The notes: generated by a model not told the origin, from the sequence alone. A stretch of DNA of 64,000 nucleotides from Pseudanabaena sp. Salubria-1 (GCA_023336205.1 JALQCR010000003.1:124001-188000); one strand, 5' to 3'; shown: positions 9,605-18,371, counted from the first letter of the stretch. Translations and numbers: made by a program.

Positions 9605-10942
9605 ATGGTCAATCTGGTTCAACCCGTCAAACCCACAATCGCATTCTCTCACTTGGGTTGTGAAAAGAACCGCGTCGATACTGAACACATGCTGGGATTA
9701 CTAGTTCAAGCAGGCTATCAAGTCGATAGCAACGAAGAACTAGCCGATTATGTGATTGTTAATACCTGTAGCTTTATCGAAGATGCGCGGCGCGAATCCG
9801 TGAGAACATTGGTTGAGCTAGCCGATATGGGCAAGCGTATCGTCATCGCTGGCTGTATGGCGCAACACTTTCAGCAAGAACTACTTGATGAAATTCCTGA
9901 AGCGGTTGCCCTTGTTGGTACTGGCGACTATCAAAAAATTGTTGATGTAATTGAACGTGCCGAGAAAGGCGAACGAGTCAAAGAAGTTACTCAAGTCCCC
10001 ACCTATATCGCTGATGACACCGTACCGCGATATCGCACCACCAATGAAGCTGTTGCCTATGTCCGCGTAGCTGAAGGTTGTGATTATCGTTGTGCATTTT
10101 GCATCATTCCCCATTTACGAGGCGATCAGCGATCGCGATCGATTGAGTCGATTGTGACTGAATGCGATCGCTTAGCCAGTGAAGGCGTAAAAGAAATTAT
10201 TTTGATTTCGCAAATCACTACTAATTATGGTCTAGATATTTACGGTCAGCCTCGCCTTGCCGAACTCTTAACCGCTCTTGGACAAGTCGATGTGCCTTGG
10301 ATCAGAATGCATTACGCCTATCCCACAGGACTTACTCCAAAAGTAATCAATGCGATGAAGTCCACTCATAACGTGGTTCCTTATCTAGATTTACCTTTGC
10401 AACATTCACATCCCGATGTACTAAGAGCAATGAATCGTCCTTGGCAAGGGCGGATCAATGACAAGATCATGGAGCAACTCAAAGCAGCACTTCCCAATGC
10501 TGTTACCCGTACTACATTCATTGTTGGATTTCCTGGGGAAACTGAGGATCAGTTTGAGCATTTACTAGAATTTGTGAAGCGTCATGAATTTGATCATGTC
10601 GGTGTATTTACTTTCTCGGCTGAAGAAGGTACACCTGCCTTTGATTTGCCAAACCAATTACCCGAAGAAGTCAAACAAGACCGCCGCGATCGCATCATGG
10701 CAGCTCAACAGGAAATTTCTTTCAAGAATAACCAGTTAGAGATCGGTAAAACCGTTGATGTGTTGATCGAGCAGGAAAATCCAGGCACAGGTGAACTCAT
10801 TGGGCGATCAGCAAGATTTGCTCCTGATGTTGATGGTGTGGTCTATGTCCGCGATCCTCTTGGCAAAGCAACTCTAGGCTCCATGTTTCCTGTCAAAGTT
10901 ACTGCTGCCGATCATTACGATCTATTTGGTGAAATTGTCTAA
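9605..10942 (+). CDS. rimO: Ribosomal protein S12 methylthiotransferase RimO
   Basis: A radical-SAM enzyme that adds a methylthio group to an aspartate of ribosomal protein S12. From this ATG, the N-terminal cluster cysteines are Cys19 (LGCEKNRVD), Cys55 (NTCSFI) and Cys84 (AGCMAQ). The radical-SAM CxxxCxxC is CDYRCAFC (Cys159, 163, 166). A TRAM-like RNA-binding domain ends the protein. The HLGCEKNR and [12 protein letters not shown] signatures separate RimO from MiaB. An in-frame ATG at 9563 would add 14 residues; I prefer 9605 because family members begin shortly before KPTIAFSH, though neither has a strong ribosome site. Confidence 0.95.
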   Translation: MVNLVQPVKPTIAFSHLGCEKNRVDTEHMLGLLVQAGYQVDSNEELADYVIVNTCSFIEDARRESVRTLVELADMGKRIVIAGCMAQHFQQELLDEIPEAVALVGTGDYQKIVDVIERAEKGERVKEVTQVPTYIADDTVPRYRTTNEAVAYVRVAEGCDYRCAFCIIPHLRGDQRSRSIESIVTECDRLASEGVKEIILISQITTNYGLDIYGQPRLAELLTALGQVDVPWIRMHYAYPTGLTPKVINAMKSTHNVVPYLDLPLQHSHPDVLRAMNRPWQGRINDKIMEQLKAALPNAVTRTTFIVGFPGETEDQFEHLLEFVKRHEFDHVGVFTFSAEEGTPAFDLPNQLPEEVKQDRRDRIMAAQQEISFKNNQLEIGKTVDVLIEQENPGTGELIGRSARFAPDVDGVVYVRDPLGKATLGSMFPVKVTAADHYDLFGEIV

Positions 10943-10979
10943 GAAGTACCTACAGCATTTTGTGCTCAAACCCAAACCC

Positions 10980-11026
10980 AGAAATTTTGTAAAAGTGTTG
11001 CGAAACAACTCTTTTACAAAATTTCT
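10980..11026. terminator. Palindrome downstream of rimO
   Basis: 16-bp arms (10980-10995 and 11011-11026) with an inner GTTG/CAAC pairing. The flank TTTTGTGCTCAAACCCAAACC also borders the 34-bp palindrome at 17171-17243 (other orientation), showing shared ancestry of the two elements. The rest of the gap to 11413 is AT-rich and shows no gene. Confidence 0.65.
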
Positions 11027-11413
11027 CGTGGTTAGTTTGATCGATAGTTGTTGTAAACAATAAAAAACTAGAAGCCTGAGCAATCCTTGAAATGTGCGTA
11101 GTAGACTTCTTGGTTTAATGTGAGAGAGTTGAGTCTTAAGGATTACAGCCTTGTTTTGGTATATATAGCTACATAGTTTTCAGAAAATTTATATCAAGAC
11201 GAGAAAAGTAACTTTTATATAACTTTTTAACTTCTTTTTACTAACCTTTATATATCTATTAATGGTTTCTCAAAATAGAAAAGCGTGAATAATAGAACTC
11301 AAGAAGAAAGAAATAAGTTTGCGATGTCAAGCAATCTAGATTCACTTCTAAATCAGATGCTCGGCATTAAAACTCAAACTATCACTCTCTTAAACAAGCT
11401 AAAAGGAAGAACA

Positions 11414-11839
11414 ATGGATACAATTACTAAAGTTAGTCAGCTATCCTTCGCCCAAGGTCAAAATAGCGAATCCGCTTTTACAATTAAACTTACCAATAGC
11501 AAGTTCGATAGCCTCGCAGGATCTGAACTTCTTGTTAAAGTTGAGTCTTGGGTTTCAGCTAATGTCATGATGAACAATAAAGAAGTTCCTGTTCTGATTG
11601 TTGACATGGAAAATGTAGAATTTATTGATAGTCAAGGTTTACAAAAACTCCTAGCATGTTTAAGGCTAATGCAATCCCACAAGAGTAATTTGTTACTCTG
11701 TTCTCAACAACCTTCAGTTCGTCTTGTATTTGAGATTACAAGAATTGATCAATTGTTTGCTGTGTTCCCTAGTGTTATCAATTTCGTAAATCACTTTGAT
11801 GCCCAAAATCAAGGTTCTGAATATCTGTTAGCTGCCTAG
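11414..11839 (+). CDS. STAS-domain protein (anti-sigma factor antagonist-like)
   Basis: A single-domain STAS protein, the type that is phosphorylated on a serine by an RsbW-like kinase. The signature VDMENVEFIDSQGLQKLL is seen, with the candidate phosphoserine in DSQGL. I start it at the ATG at 11414 because AAGGAAGA lies seven bases upstream and the length (141 aa) suits the family; a GTG at 11285 in frame would add 43 residues without a recognised domain. It is isolated from any kinase gene. The RsbW/STAS pair at 63357-64000 is a possible but unproven partner. Confidence 0.8.
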   Translation: MDTITKVSQLSFAQGQNSESAFTIKLTNSKFDSLAGSELLVKVESWVSANVMMNNKEVPVLIVDMENVEFIDSQGLQKLLACLRLMQSHKSNLLLCSQQPSVRLVFEITRIDQLFAVFPSVINFVNHFDAQNQGSEYLLAA

Positions 11840-11876
11840 AATCAATACAAAAGTGAACTTCCTATGTTCTTTCTCC

Positions 11877-11929
11877 TATAGCCAAAAAGTAAAAGCCTCG
11901 CTACGCGAGGCTTTTACTTTTTGGCTATA
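11877..11929. terminator. Bidirectional terminator between STAS gene and protoporphyrinogen oxidase
   Basis: A 22-25-bp stem (core 11880-11901 with 11905-11926, TAC loop), flanked by A- and T-rich ends on both strands. It lies between convergent genes and can serve both. Confidence 0.8.
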
Positions 11930-11958
11930 CCTAATAGAATGATTTGGTCGGACTGACG

Positions 11959-13398
11959 TTACTTTAGATATGCATCAATTTTATTGGCTTCTTGCAAACT
12001 CCGCTTGATGCAGTCGCCGAGAGCCACACCGCCAATAAAATTGGCACTAACATAAAGTCCTTGAGATTTCTGTAATTCGGCTTCCACAGTAGCGATTCGT
12101 TCTAAATGTCCGATTTCGTATTGGGGGATCGCTTTATCCCAGACATGAACTGCGATCGCTTTCGGCTCTACTTTCGTATTAGGTCGGAGAATAGTCTTTT
12201 TCAAATCTTGGTGCACGGCTGCAATGATTTCTGATTCTGAAAGTTTGGCTAGAGCAGGATCAAGCGTCCCGCCGATAAAGTTTAGTAATAGTTGCCAACC
12301 TTCTGGAGCACGTCCAGCAAATAGGCTCGAAGACCAGATCGTGCCTAAAGTTCTCACCCCTTGAGTGCGGGGGATCAGATTACCAAAGCCTTTCATATCA
12401 TAGGCAAATTCGCTCTTAGGGTAGGCAAGTACCACGCAAGCAACAGTCGGATAGAAAATCTCATTTAAGGCTTGGCTAGCTGCTGGTAAATAATTTTGTA
12501 AAAGTTTTGCGGTGATATAAGCAGGGGTACTGAGAACTACCGATCGCGATGTCACAGTTTCTTCACCCGTTGGTGTATCGAACTTAGAAATATAGACTTC
12601 GCCTTGCTTTTCCAGCGATCGCAAAGTCCATTGCTGTTTGACGACCGCACCTTTTTCTCTTAGCTTAGTGGCGATTGCTTCAGGCAGCATCTTAATGCCT
12701 TCACGAAACGATCCCAGTTCACCAGTTTTAACTTTGGGAAGATTCGGATCAGAAAGCTTCTGGGCTTTACGTTCTTTAGCAGAAAGAATTGCTCCTGCAA
12801 GCAGACCGTTATAGTTATTTTCTAATCGAAAAATCTTCGAGAAAGCCGCACTAGCACTTAGTTGTTTTGGATCTCCTGCGTATACCCCTGATATAAACGG
12901 TGCAACTAATCTTTCAACAGCTTGTTTGCCCAATAGACGTGAAAAGAATTGATCGACAGATTCTTCTCCAGCCATGGCTGGACGGGCAAAGCCAAGCGCA
13001 CCAATAGCTAGCCGAATTTTTCCTCCCCAAGTCAAAATATTGGAGGCGATCGCACTAGGTGGACTCATGGGCAAAGCGTTTAACTTGCCATTTAGAAAAA
13101 CGAAACGGGGTAATTTGCCATCGGCTAGTACCAATTCATCCTTGAGTCCAACTTGTACTGCTAGACGTAATAGTTCAGGAGCAGGCTGAAAACTATTTGG
13201 ACCCTCTTCCCATTGATAACCTTCGTCATTTTTGGCACTGGTTATAGCCCCACCCACACGATCTTGAGCTTCTGCAACTAAGACACGATATTTTTTTGCG
13301 ATCGCTAGTTCATGAGCGATCGTTAATCCTGATATTCCTGCCCCAACGACAAGGACATCTAAAGTGGGATTGGCTTCGGAGGATGGCTTGAGGGACAT
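11959..13398 (-). CDS. hemY: Oxygen-dependent protoporphyrinogen oxidase (PPOX, HemY/HemG type)
   Basis: Oxidises protoporphyrinogen IX to protoporphyrin IX, the last step shared by heme and chlorophyll synthesis. The N-terminus has the FAD-binding VVGAGISGLTIAHELA (about residues 17-32) followed by the GG doublet (DRVGGAIT) and the PPOX signature EGPNSFQP. The C-terminal FAD segment is YVSANFIGGVALGDCIKRS. Length 479 aa fits plant-type PPOX. Many cyanobacteria use HemJ instead, so this marks a lineage with the flavin enzyme. Monocistronic as far as can be seen. Confidence 0.93.
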   Translation of the reverse strand: MSLKPSSEANPTLDVLVVGAGISGLTIAHELAIAKKYRVLVAEAQDRVGGAITSAKNDEGYQWEEGPNSFQPAPELLRLAVQVGLKDELVLADGKLPRFVFLNGKLNALPMSPPSAIASNILTWGGKIRLAIGALGFARPAMAGEESVDQFFSRLLGKQAVERLVAPFISGVYAGDPKQLSASAAFSKIFRLENNYNGLLAGAILSAKERKAQKLSDPNLPKVKTGELGSFREGIKMLPEAIATKLREKGAVVKQQWTLRSLEKQGEVYISKFDTPTGEETVTSRSVVLSTPAYITAKLLQNYLPAASQALNEIFYPTVACVVLAYPKSEFAYDMKGFGNLIPRTQGVRTLGTIWSSSLFAGRAPEGWQLLLNFIGGTLDPALAKLSESEIIAAVHQDLKKTILRPNTKVEPKAIAVHVWDKAIPQYEIGHLERIATVEAELQKSQGLYVSANFIGGVALGDCIKRSLQEANKIDAYLK

Positions 13399-13486
13399 AG
13401 CTTAGAGCGCTTGGATCAATTGAGCAATTTTTAGTCTAGTACAACTAAGCTCTTATAGTTTAGTACAAGCTTTGAAAGTCAATAAA

Positions 13487-13534
13487 CCAATTGTGTGTAT
13501 TTAGCGACTGAGGTGCTACAAAACACACAATTGG
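13487..13534. repeat. Inverted repeat between hemY and DUF2811 gene
   Basis: CCAATTGTGTGT (13487-13498) pairs with ACACACAATTGG (13523-13534) across 24 nt. It lies downstream of the DUF2811 gene and upstream of hemY on the minus strand, so it may be a terminator or an operator. Nearby, AGTACAA occurs twice (13437-13470). Confidence 0.5.
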
Positions 13535-13555
13535 CTCTTCTGAGGAAAGCCGCTT

Positions 13556-13792
13556 TTATACTGTGTGCTGAAATAAAGCATTTAGATAAACTTTGGCGGT
13601 GCTGCGATAACTATGGGATGCATTATGGGATGAGCCATGGCGATCATTCCCGCCATTTTGCAATAGAAATAAAGATAATGCTGCGGCAAATACGCGATCT
13701 TGATCCCAGTCGGGATGTGACTCTAAGTAGTTTTTGAGGGTTTCGTGTAATTCTTCAGGAATCTCTGCCAATATACTGACTGTCGTACTCAT
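13556..13792 (-). CDS. DUF2811-type small cyanobacterial protein
   Basis: The first 47 residues (MSTTVSILAEIPEELHETL, then NYLESHPDWDQDRVFAAALSL) fit the DUF2811 family, small proteins of unknown role found in cyanobacteria. The pattern resembles a ribbon-helix-helix-like short domain, but DNA binding is not shown. The tail (48-78) is rich in His, Ser and Asn and looks poorly conserved. A GAGGTTT stretch sits close upstream of the ATG on the minus strand. Confidence 0.7.
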   Translation of the reverse strand: MSTTVSILAEIPEELHETLKNYLESHPDWDQDRVFAAALSLFLLQNGGNDRHGSSHNASHSYRSTAKVYLNALFQHTV

Positions 13793-14075
13793 GCTGAAAC
13801 CTCAACTTTTAAACAAGTTTGATAGAAATGACGCAACCATTTTCAGCGGTCGGGCTTTAATTGTGCGTGTATCTATGGATCTTGTCAACGTAACGGAATA
13901 TTAAGTGATGATGACAAAATACTGAAATTGTTTTGATAAAATCAGTATTTTGAGGCATTTTAGTTTACATTTATTTATAATAGATGGGCTTAAAAAGTTT
14001 TCCCAAGTGAAGTGTTCATTCTATTAACGAATCCTTAACCAGTAAGGCACAAGTATCCATACTTATAAAAACTCC

Positions 14076-14138
14076 TGTGGAAAACTAATGGTTATCTGTG
14101 GATAAAGCCACAATATCTGTGGAAAAGTCTGTGGAAAA
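14076..14138 (+). other. Cluster of four DnaA boxes: candidate oriC
   Basis: TGTGGAAAA at 14076-14084, TGTGGATAA at 14097-14105, TGTGGAAAA at 14118-14126 and 14130-14138. These are the reverse complements of TTTTCCACA and TTATCCACA, the cyanobacterial and general bacterial DnaA boxes. All four face the same way, at 21, 21 and 12-base steps. An AT-rich block follows at once and could be the unwinding element. No dnaA or dnaN is seen near, but cyanobacteria often have these apart from oriC. Confidence 0.6.
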
Positions 14139-14223
14139 CTTTTGGGTGTTTAAGTTGAAAATTATTTTTTTCTTAATATTTGTCGCATGTTTATGGCGAT
14201 CTCTACACAAGCAAAAAACGACA

Positions 14224-14287
14224 ATTACAAACATAAACAGACAAGGTTTCACCCCATTGGGGCACAACCTTATCTGTTTATGTAATT
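14224..14287 (-). terminator. Long hairpin after the NfeD gene
   Basis: TTACAAACATAAACAGACAAGG pairs (with small mismatches) with CCTTATCTGTTTATGTAA, and CCCC-ATT-GGGG forms the tip. It starts nine bases beyond the NfeD stop on the minus strand, so it probably ends the mlaF-mlaD-nfeD transcript. Confidence 0.65.
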
Positions 14288-14295
14288 GCTTTTAC

Positions 14296-14730
14296 TTAAT
14301 TGTTCAGCCAATTTTCAGGAACAACTATCAATGTTGTACCTTTTCGCCTTAGCACGATTACCGTTTGATTGGCAGCGATCGCAATTTGCGGATTATCACA
14401 TCTTGCTTTCCATGAACCACCCTCATACTTGACTCGTCCAGTTTCTCCTGCGGGTATTTCCGTGAGCGTAATCCCCTCACTAGCCTCTTTCAGTTGATGT
14501 GAATCCTTAGGTATGAATCGCCTAGAAACTACAGCTAACATTGCTGAGATCAACATCCAAGCCAAGACTTGCAACGCAGGAATAGGTAAAAGCAACGAGA
14601 TCGCGGCTACTAACAACGCAGCTATCCCCATAGCCCCTGCAATTAGAAAAGTTGGCAATGGAACTAGTAGCTCAACAACACAAAGAGCTATACCAATCAA
14701 CAGCCAGACTTGACTCGGTAGTAAGCTCAT
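14296..14730 (-). CDS. NfeD family membrane protein
   Basis: Small NfeD protein: two to three hydrophobic helices (about residues 8-75) and a C-terminal OB-fold-like beta domain (GETGRVKYEGGSWKARC, then IVLRRKGTTLIVVP). Family members assist membrane-associated proteases or stomatin-like proteins. Its start overlaps the end of mlaD by four bases, so the two are translationally coupled. Length 144 aa is typical of the short class. Confidence 0.87.
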   Translation of the reverse strand: MSLLPSQVWLLIGIALCVVELLVPLPTFLIAGAMGIAALLVAAISLLLPIPALQVLAWMLISAMLAVVSRRFIPKDSHQLKEASEGITLTEIPAGETGRVKYEGGSWKARCDNPQIAIAANQTVIVLRRKGTTLIVVPENWLNN

Positions 14731-16055
14731 GGATTGTTTGATTTATCGGAATTGGGTAAAGCTGTTGTAGGAAATGATTCTGACTTCACAATTGTGCTGC
14801 TAGGTTTGGGACTGTTGATCTTAACTTTTTGAGAGTCAAGGGATTTTTCTCGTTTAAAGCGATCATCCTCCGTAGTCGATTTAATCACTTTATTGCGAGC
14901 AACTTCTACGGTTGCTGGTGCTTTAGGGCGATCGCTTGTAGCAGGTTCGCTAGGACTTACATTAGTCGCAGTTGGCGCAATGGAGTCTAGATTTGGAGCA
15001 TTGGAAAGTAGTCCACCTAAACCATTGATTAAATTACGAATATTGCTGCGCAGCTTGGGATCTCCCGTTAGTTCATCAAGATCGGCGGTAATCTTCTTGG
15101 CGTTGGCAAAAGTTGCCCTTGCCGAATCAAGGGTCTCGCGCAATGCCGACATCGTGGCAGGATTGTTTAACTCGCCCGATACTTTCCTAAGGTTTGCTGA
15201 TGTTTCAGCAGCATTTTCGGCTAGTTGCTGTAAATTTGCGATGATCTTACCATCACTTAATAAAGGCTTGGCACTAGCTAGTAAAGCTCTCGCTTCATTG
15301 GAAGTAGCGGCAATGCCATCAAGGGTTTGCGCTAGTTTTTCGCGATTGACCTCGATTAAATCTTGGGCACTATTTGCGACATTGCCAACCTTAGTGGCTG
15401 CTCCACTAATCGCGTCCGCTGTATCGCCAAATTTAACGATTTGCCCCTCAAATGTACCGATCACTTTACTCGCGGAATCCGTCAATTTTTGGATGCTTTT
15501 TGCAGTAGCTTTGGCTGCAACTAGCGTCTCATTGAGGTTATCGACTAAATTTTGATCGTTGATTTTGCGTAATGTAGCACTCGAATCCTTGAGTAAAGCG
15601 ATGAAGCTCACGCCACGAATTCCTTCAATTTCTCCGCCTTGACAAATAATCAGATCAGCATTGCAATCTTTAGCGATCGGATTCATCTTGGGATCAATCG
15701 CTAATTTATCTTGAGGAGGGAAAATATCAATATTGGTATTTCCCAGAAACCCACTTTGATTAGTTTCGGCGATCGAGTTCTTCGGAATAATCAATCTTGA
15801 GTTTTCGATACTTACTTGGACATCAACACCCTCTGTTTGGGCTGTCAACGCTGTAACCCGACCTACTTCCACACCGCGAAATCTCACAACTGAGCCATTA
15901 TTTAGACCACTTGCATCAGCAATTTTGATCGTAAATGTAAACTTAGAGCTACTTAGTTGCAACCCGCGCAGCCATAATAAAGCGCCCCCAAAGGCAACTA
16001 CTCCACCGATGATAAATAAGCCAAGCGCACCGTCGCGTAATGTTTTTCGCTGCAC
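14727..16055 (-). CDS. MlaD/MCE-domain protein, lipid-transport substrate-binding subunit
   Basis: Membrane-anchored MCE protein for lipid exchange between envelope membranes (TGD2/MlaD family). One N-terminal transmembrane segment (about 12-30) is followed by the MCE domain (about 38-115; VRFRGVEVGRVTAL). Residues 150-350 form a long Ala/Asn/Lys-rich helical, coiled-coil-like region. The tail (355-442) is Pro/Ser/Lys-rich and probably disordered. It lies five bases after the ATPase gene mlaF. The MlaE permease is not in the window, as is common in cyanobacteria. Confidence 0.9.
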   Translation of the reverse strand: MQRKTLRDGALGLFIIGGVVAFGGALLWLRGLQLSSSKFTFTIKIADASGLNNGSVVRFRGVEVGRVTALTAQTEGVDVQVSIENSRLIIPKNSIAETNQSGFLGNTNIDIFPPQDKLAIDPKMNPIAKDCNADLIICQGGEIEGIRGVSFIALLKDSSATLRKINDQNLVDNLNETLVAAKATAKSIQKLTDSASKVIGTFEGQIVKFGDTADAISGAATKVGNVANSAQDLIEVNREKLAQTLDGIAATSNEARALLASAKPLLSDGKIIANLQQLAENAAETSANLRKVSGELNNPATMSALRETLDSARATFANAKKITADLDELTGDPKLRSNIRNLINGLGGLLSNAPNLDSIAPTATNVSPSEPATSDRPKAPATVEVARNKVIKSTTEDDRFKREKSLDSQKVKINSPKPSSTIVKSESFPTTALPNSDKSNNP

Positions 16056-16060
16056 GAGTC

Positions 16061-16900
16061 TTATACCTCCCTAGTCAAAAGTTGAATTGGACCTTCAGTA
16101 CTACCGCTAAAAAATTGCCTGACATATGGATTGTCAGCAGTATCAATTGTACTCACGTTTCCTGCGTAGCGAACCAATCCACGGTAAAGAACGATCAAGC
16201 GATCGGCAGTACGACGGATCGTGCTGTCTTGGTGAGTGACGACAATATAACTATCACAGACCTGTTGCTCTCGTAGCGATCGCATCAAGTCTTCGATAAT
16301 TGTCGAAGCCACAGGATCAAGTCCTGCGGTGGGTTCATCATAGAGCAGCACTTTTTTGGTTTGTGTTTTCGCAGTAGGGTCATCCATAATGGCACGAGCA
16401 AAACTAACACGTTTTCGCATCCCGCCTGATAGTTGGCTAGGATATCGATCGCTAATATTCTCTAAACCCACGAGTGCAAGTTTATGTTCGACCAGTCGAT
16501 AAATTTCACGACGTGACAAACGAGAATGTTCAAATAGTGAAAAGCCCACATTTTCTGCAACTGTAAGCGAGTCAAATAGTGCAGCGTTTTGAAACACCAT
16601 ACCAATGTTTAATCCATAGCCCCCTTCTTGGATATCCTCTTCAGAAGATACTAGGTTGCCATTGATGTAGAGTTCACCTTGCTCAGGGGCAAGGAGACCG
16701 CAAATAATCCTTAAGATTGTCGATTTACCAGTACCAGAGGGACCAATGATGGCGATCGCTTCGCCTGAATGCACAGTGAGATCGACCCCATTTAGTACAG
16801 CATTGGAACCAAAACTTTTGTGAACATCACGCAGTTCTAGCAAAGGCGTAACCACATTGCTACTATTTTTGATCAGAGATCGGACTGGCTCCATCGACAT
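16061..16900 (-). CDS. ABC transporter ATP-binding protein, MlaF-like
   Basis: ATPase of an MCE-type lipid transporter. Walker A GPSGTGKST is near residue 54, signature LSGGMRKRVSFARA near 155 and Walker B KVLLYDEPTAGLDP near 184. The LSGGMRKR signature is the hallmark of the MlaF/Ttg2A/TGD3 branch. Length 279 aa is normal. It is the first gene of mlaF-mlaD-nfeD. Confidence 0.92.
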   Translation of the reverse strand: MSMEPVRSLIKNSSNVVTPLLELRDVHKSFGSNAVLNGVDLTVHSGEAIAIIGPSGTGKSTILRIICGLLAPEQGELYINGNLVSSEEDIQEGGYGLNIGMVFQNAALFDSLTVAENVGFSLFEHSRLSRREIYRLVEHKLALVGLENISDRYPSQLSGGMRKRVSFARAIMDDPTAKTQTKKVLLYDEPTAGLDPVASTIIEDLMRSLREQQVCDSYIVVTHQDSTIRRTADRLIVLYRGLVRYAGNVSTIDTADNPYVRQFFSGSTEGPIQLLTREV

Positions 16901-17000
16901 TTATTTCAGATTTAAAAATCGCTCTACAAAAAACTAACATTTTTTCAGATGCTTTTCCTAAAAAATAACTCGAAACCAGCAATTTGCATTATCAAAGACC

Positions 17001-17043
17001 AATATTTAGAGAGGTGACGCTTTGCGTCACCTCTCTAAATATT
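17001..17043. repeat. Perfect 20-bp-arm palindrome
   Basis: Arms 17001-17020 and 17024-17043 with a TTT loop; the core is GGTGACGC-TTT-GCGTCACC. Confidence 0.8.
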
Positions 17044-17103
17044 GAGTACTTATACCAATTCACAAAAGTGTGACAACAATTCTGTGAATTAAAAACCAAA
17101 CCC

Positions 17104-17154
17104 TGTAACACCAAAACACAAAATGGCAACACCATTTTGTGTTTTGGTGTTACA
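17104..17154. repeat. Perfect 23-bp-arm palindrome, family shared with 41981-42025
   Basis: Arms 17104-17126 and 17132-17154. The core ACCAAAACACAAAATGG pairs with CCATTTTGTGTTTTGGT. The palindrome at 41981-42025 differs at a base of the left arm and at its partner in the right arm, a compensatory change. Confidence 0.8.
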
Positions 17155-17170
17155 GCAATTCCAGAGCAAA

Positions 17171-17243
17171 CAAACCCAAACCAAGAAAATTTTTGAAATC
17201 TTTGTTTTGCAAAGATTTCAAAAATTTTCTTGGTTTGGGTTTG
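17171..17243. repeat. Perfect 34-bp-arm palindrome
   Basis: Arms 17171-17204 and 17210-17243 are exact reverse complements, with loop TTTTG. This is the longest perfect stem in the window. The right flank (rightwards GAGCACAAAG) read on the other strand matches the left flank of the palindrome after rimO. Confidence 0.85.
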
Positions 17244-17265
17244 AGCACAAAGCAACTCTTTCAGT

Positions 17266-17318
17266 AAAAAAGCAAAAACAAAAGGCGGCGCTTAGTACCG
17301 CCTTTTGTTTTTGCTTTT
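17266..17318. repeat. 22-bp-arm palindrome upstream of asparaginase gene
   Basis: Arms 17266-17287 and 17297-17318. The core GGCGGCGCTTAGTACCGCC is nearly the core of the palindrome at 60163-60215 (GGCGGCACTTAGTGCCGCC). Confidence 0.75.
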
Positions 17319-17362
17319 TGAATTACCGTAAGATGTTAATGGCGATCCTAAAGCATTAATAT

Positions 17363-18322
17363 ATGAACCTTGGCAAGCGCAATCGTTTCTCTGCTAACAA
17401 AATTACCGTCCAATTGCTACGCGAAGGCATAGTTGAGTCTGTACACTCTTGCCAAGCAGCCGTCGTTGATACAAGAGGTCGAATTCTCTCGGCAGCAGGA
17501 GATCCTCAGACAACCACCTTTGCCCGTTCTTGCCTTAAGCCAATTCAGGCTCTACCAGTCTCTATTACTGGTGCACAGGAGCGATTTAACCTCTCAGAAA
17601 CTGATCTTGCGATTATTTGTGGTTCACATCAAGGCACGATCGCTCAAGCCAGACAAGTTTTTAGCATTCTTTGGCGATGCGATGTTGAGCCAAGTGCATT
17701 GCAATGTCCAGTACCAGAATGCCAAAAAAGTCCTCTTCAGCATAATTGCTCTGGCAAGCACGCAGGCATGATCGCTATATGTAAACAGCAAGGATGGCAG
17801 ATTTCCTCCTATATGGATCGCCATCATCCAGTACAGCAACTTGCACTCAATACAATGGCTGAGCTCTTGCATATGCCTGCTGCCGAATTTATCTGCGCCC
17901 ATGATGATTGTGGAGTTCCCACTTATCTATTAGAAATTGGTCAACTTGCCCGACTCTATGCTCTACTATCCACTCATGATCAATTACACCTAGAACGTAT
18001 TACCCGTGCGATGACCAGACATCCTGATATGGTGTCTGGAAATGGTCAATTCGACACGGAACTCATGCGCCTCAGCAATGGTGAAATTATCAGCAAATCT
18101 GGTGCAGAAGGAGTGCAATGTATTGGACGAATTGGACAAGGATTAGGGCTAGCGATCAAAGTGATGGATGGCTCTAAAAGAGCAAAAAATGCGGTTTCTA
18201 TCCATTTGTTAAAACAATTAGGATGGATTAATCCTACAGTTGCTCAAAGTTTAGAAGAATCATTTCTTTCTACTGGTAAATATAGCCGATTAGAAGCTAT
18301 TGGCGAGTTGTCACTAGCATAG
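17363..18322 (+). CDS. Asparaginase (L-asparaginase II family)
   Basis: Hydrolyses L-asparagine to aspartate and ammonia; thermolabile asparaginase II family. Recognised by FARSCLKPIQALPV, ICGSHQG (about 95), NCSGKHAGM, DDCGVPTYLL and RHPDMVSGNGQFDTELM. Length 319 aa is usual. Cytoplasmic, no signal. The first ATG lies 21 bases before the next possible start; no strong ribosome site. It stands alone between a palindrome cluster and a shared terminator. Confidence 0.9.
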   Translation: MNLGKRNRFSANKITVQLLREGIVESVHSCQAAVVDTRGRILSAAGDPQTTTFARSCLKPIQALPVSITGAQERFNLSETDLAIICGSHQGTIAQARQVFSILWRCDVEPSALQCPVPECQKSPLQHNCSGKHAGMIAICKQQGWQISSYMDRHHPVQQLALNTMAELLHMPAAEFICAHDDCGVPTYLLEIGQLARLYALLSTHDQLHLERITRAMTRHPDMVSGNGQFDTELMRLSNGEIISKSGAEGVQCIGRIGQGLGLAIKVMDGSKRAKNAVSIHLLKQLGWINPTVAQSLEESFLSTGKYSRLEAIGELSLA

Positions 18323-18332
18323 TAGAGCTTTG

Positions 18333-18370
18333 TTTGTAGGTGTAGAGGCAATTACCTCTACACCTGCAAA
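18333..18370. terminator. Bidirectional terminator between asparaginase and MFS genes
   Basis: TTTGTAGGTGTAGAGG (18333-18348) pairs with CCTCTACACCTGCAAA (18355-18370) with one mismatch and a CAATTA loop. It lies between convergent gene ends. Confidence 0.75.
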
Positions 18371-18371
18371 G

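Larger units (their letters stand above)
13793..14295. other. Large AT-rich intergenic region, candidate replication origin
   Basis: About 500 bases without a gene. It holds an inverted repeat AAAATACTGA/TCAGTATTTT (13917-13952), four DnaA boxes (14076-14138), a T- and A-rich stretch right after them (14139-14180) and a long hairpin (14224-14287). Open frames here translate to low-complexity sequence and are not accepted as genes. Confidence 0.6.
16901..17362. other. Intergenic cluster of four palindromes, no gene
   Basis: This 460-base gap between divergent genes holds four separate palindromes (17001-17043, 17104-17154, 17171-17243, 17266-17318), plus a copy of the TATACCAATTCACAAA motif (about 17050-17090) that recurs near 47730-47825. 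Nothing else was seen. Confidence 0.7.

Noticed and set aside
9474..9704. A 76-residue frame before rimO
   Set aside because: It overlaps the rimO start in another frame and covers a palindrome; no support.
14098..14352. A small frame across the DnaA-box region
   Set aside because: Low-complexity translation overlapping the DnaA boxes and hairpin; no ribosome site.
14893..15555. A 220-residue plus-strand frame inside mlaD
   Set aside because: Antisense shadow; Ala/Leu-rich translation arises from mlaD codons.
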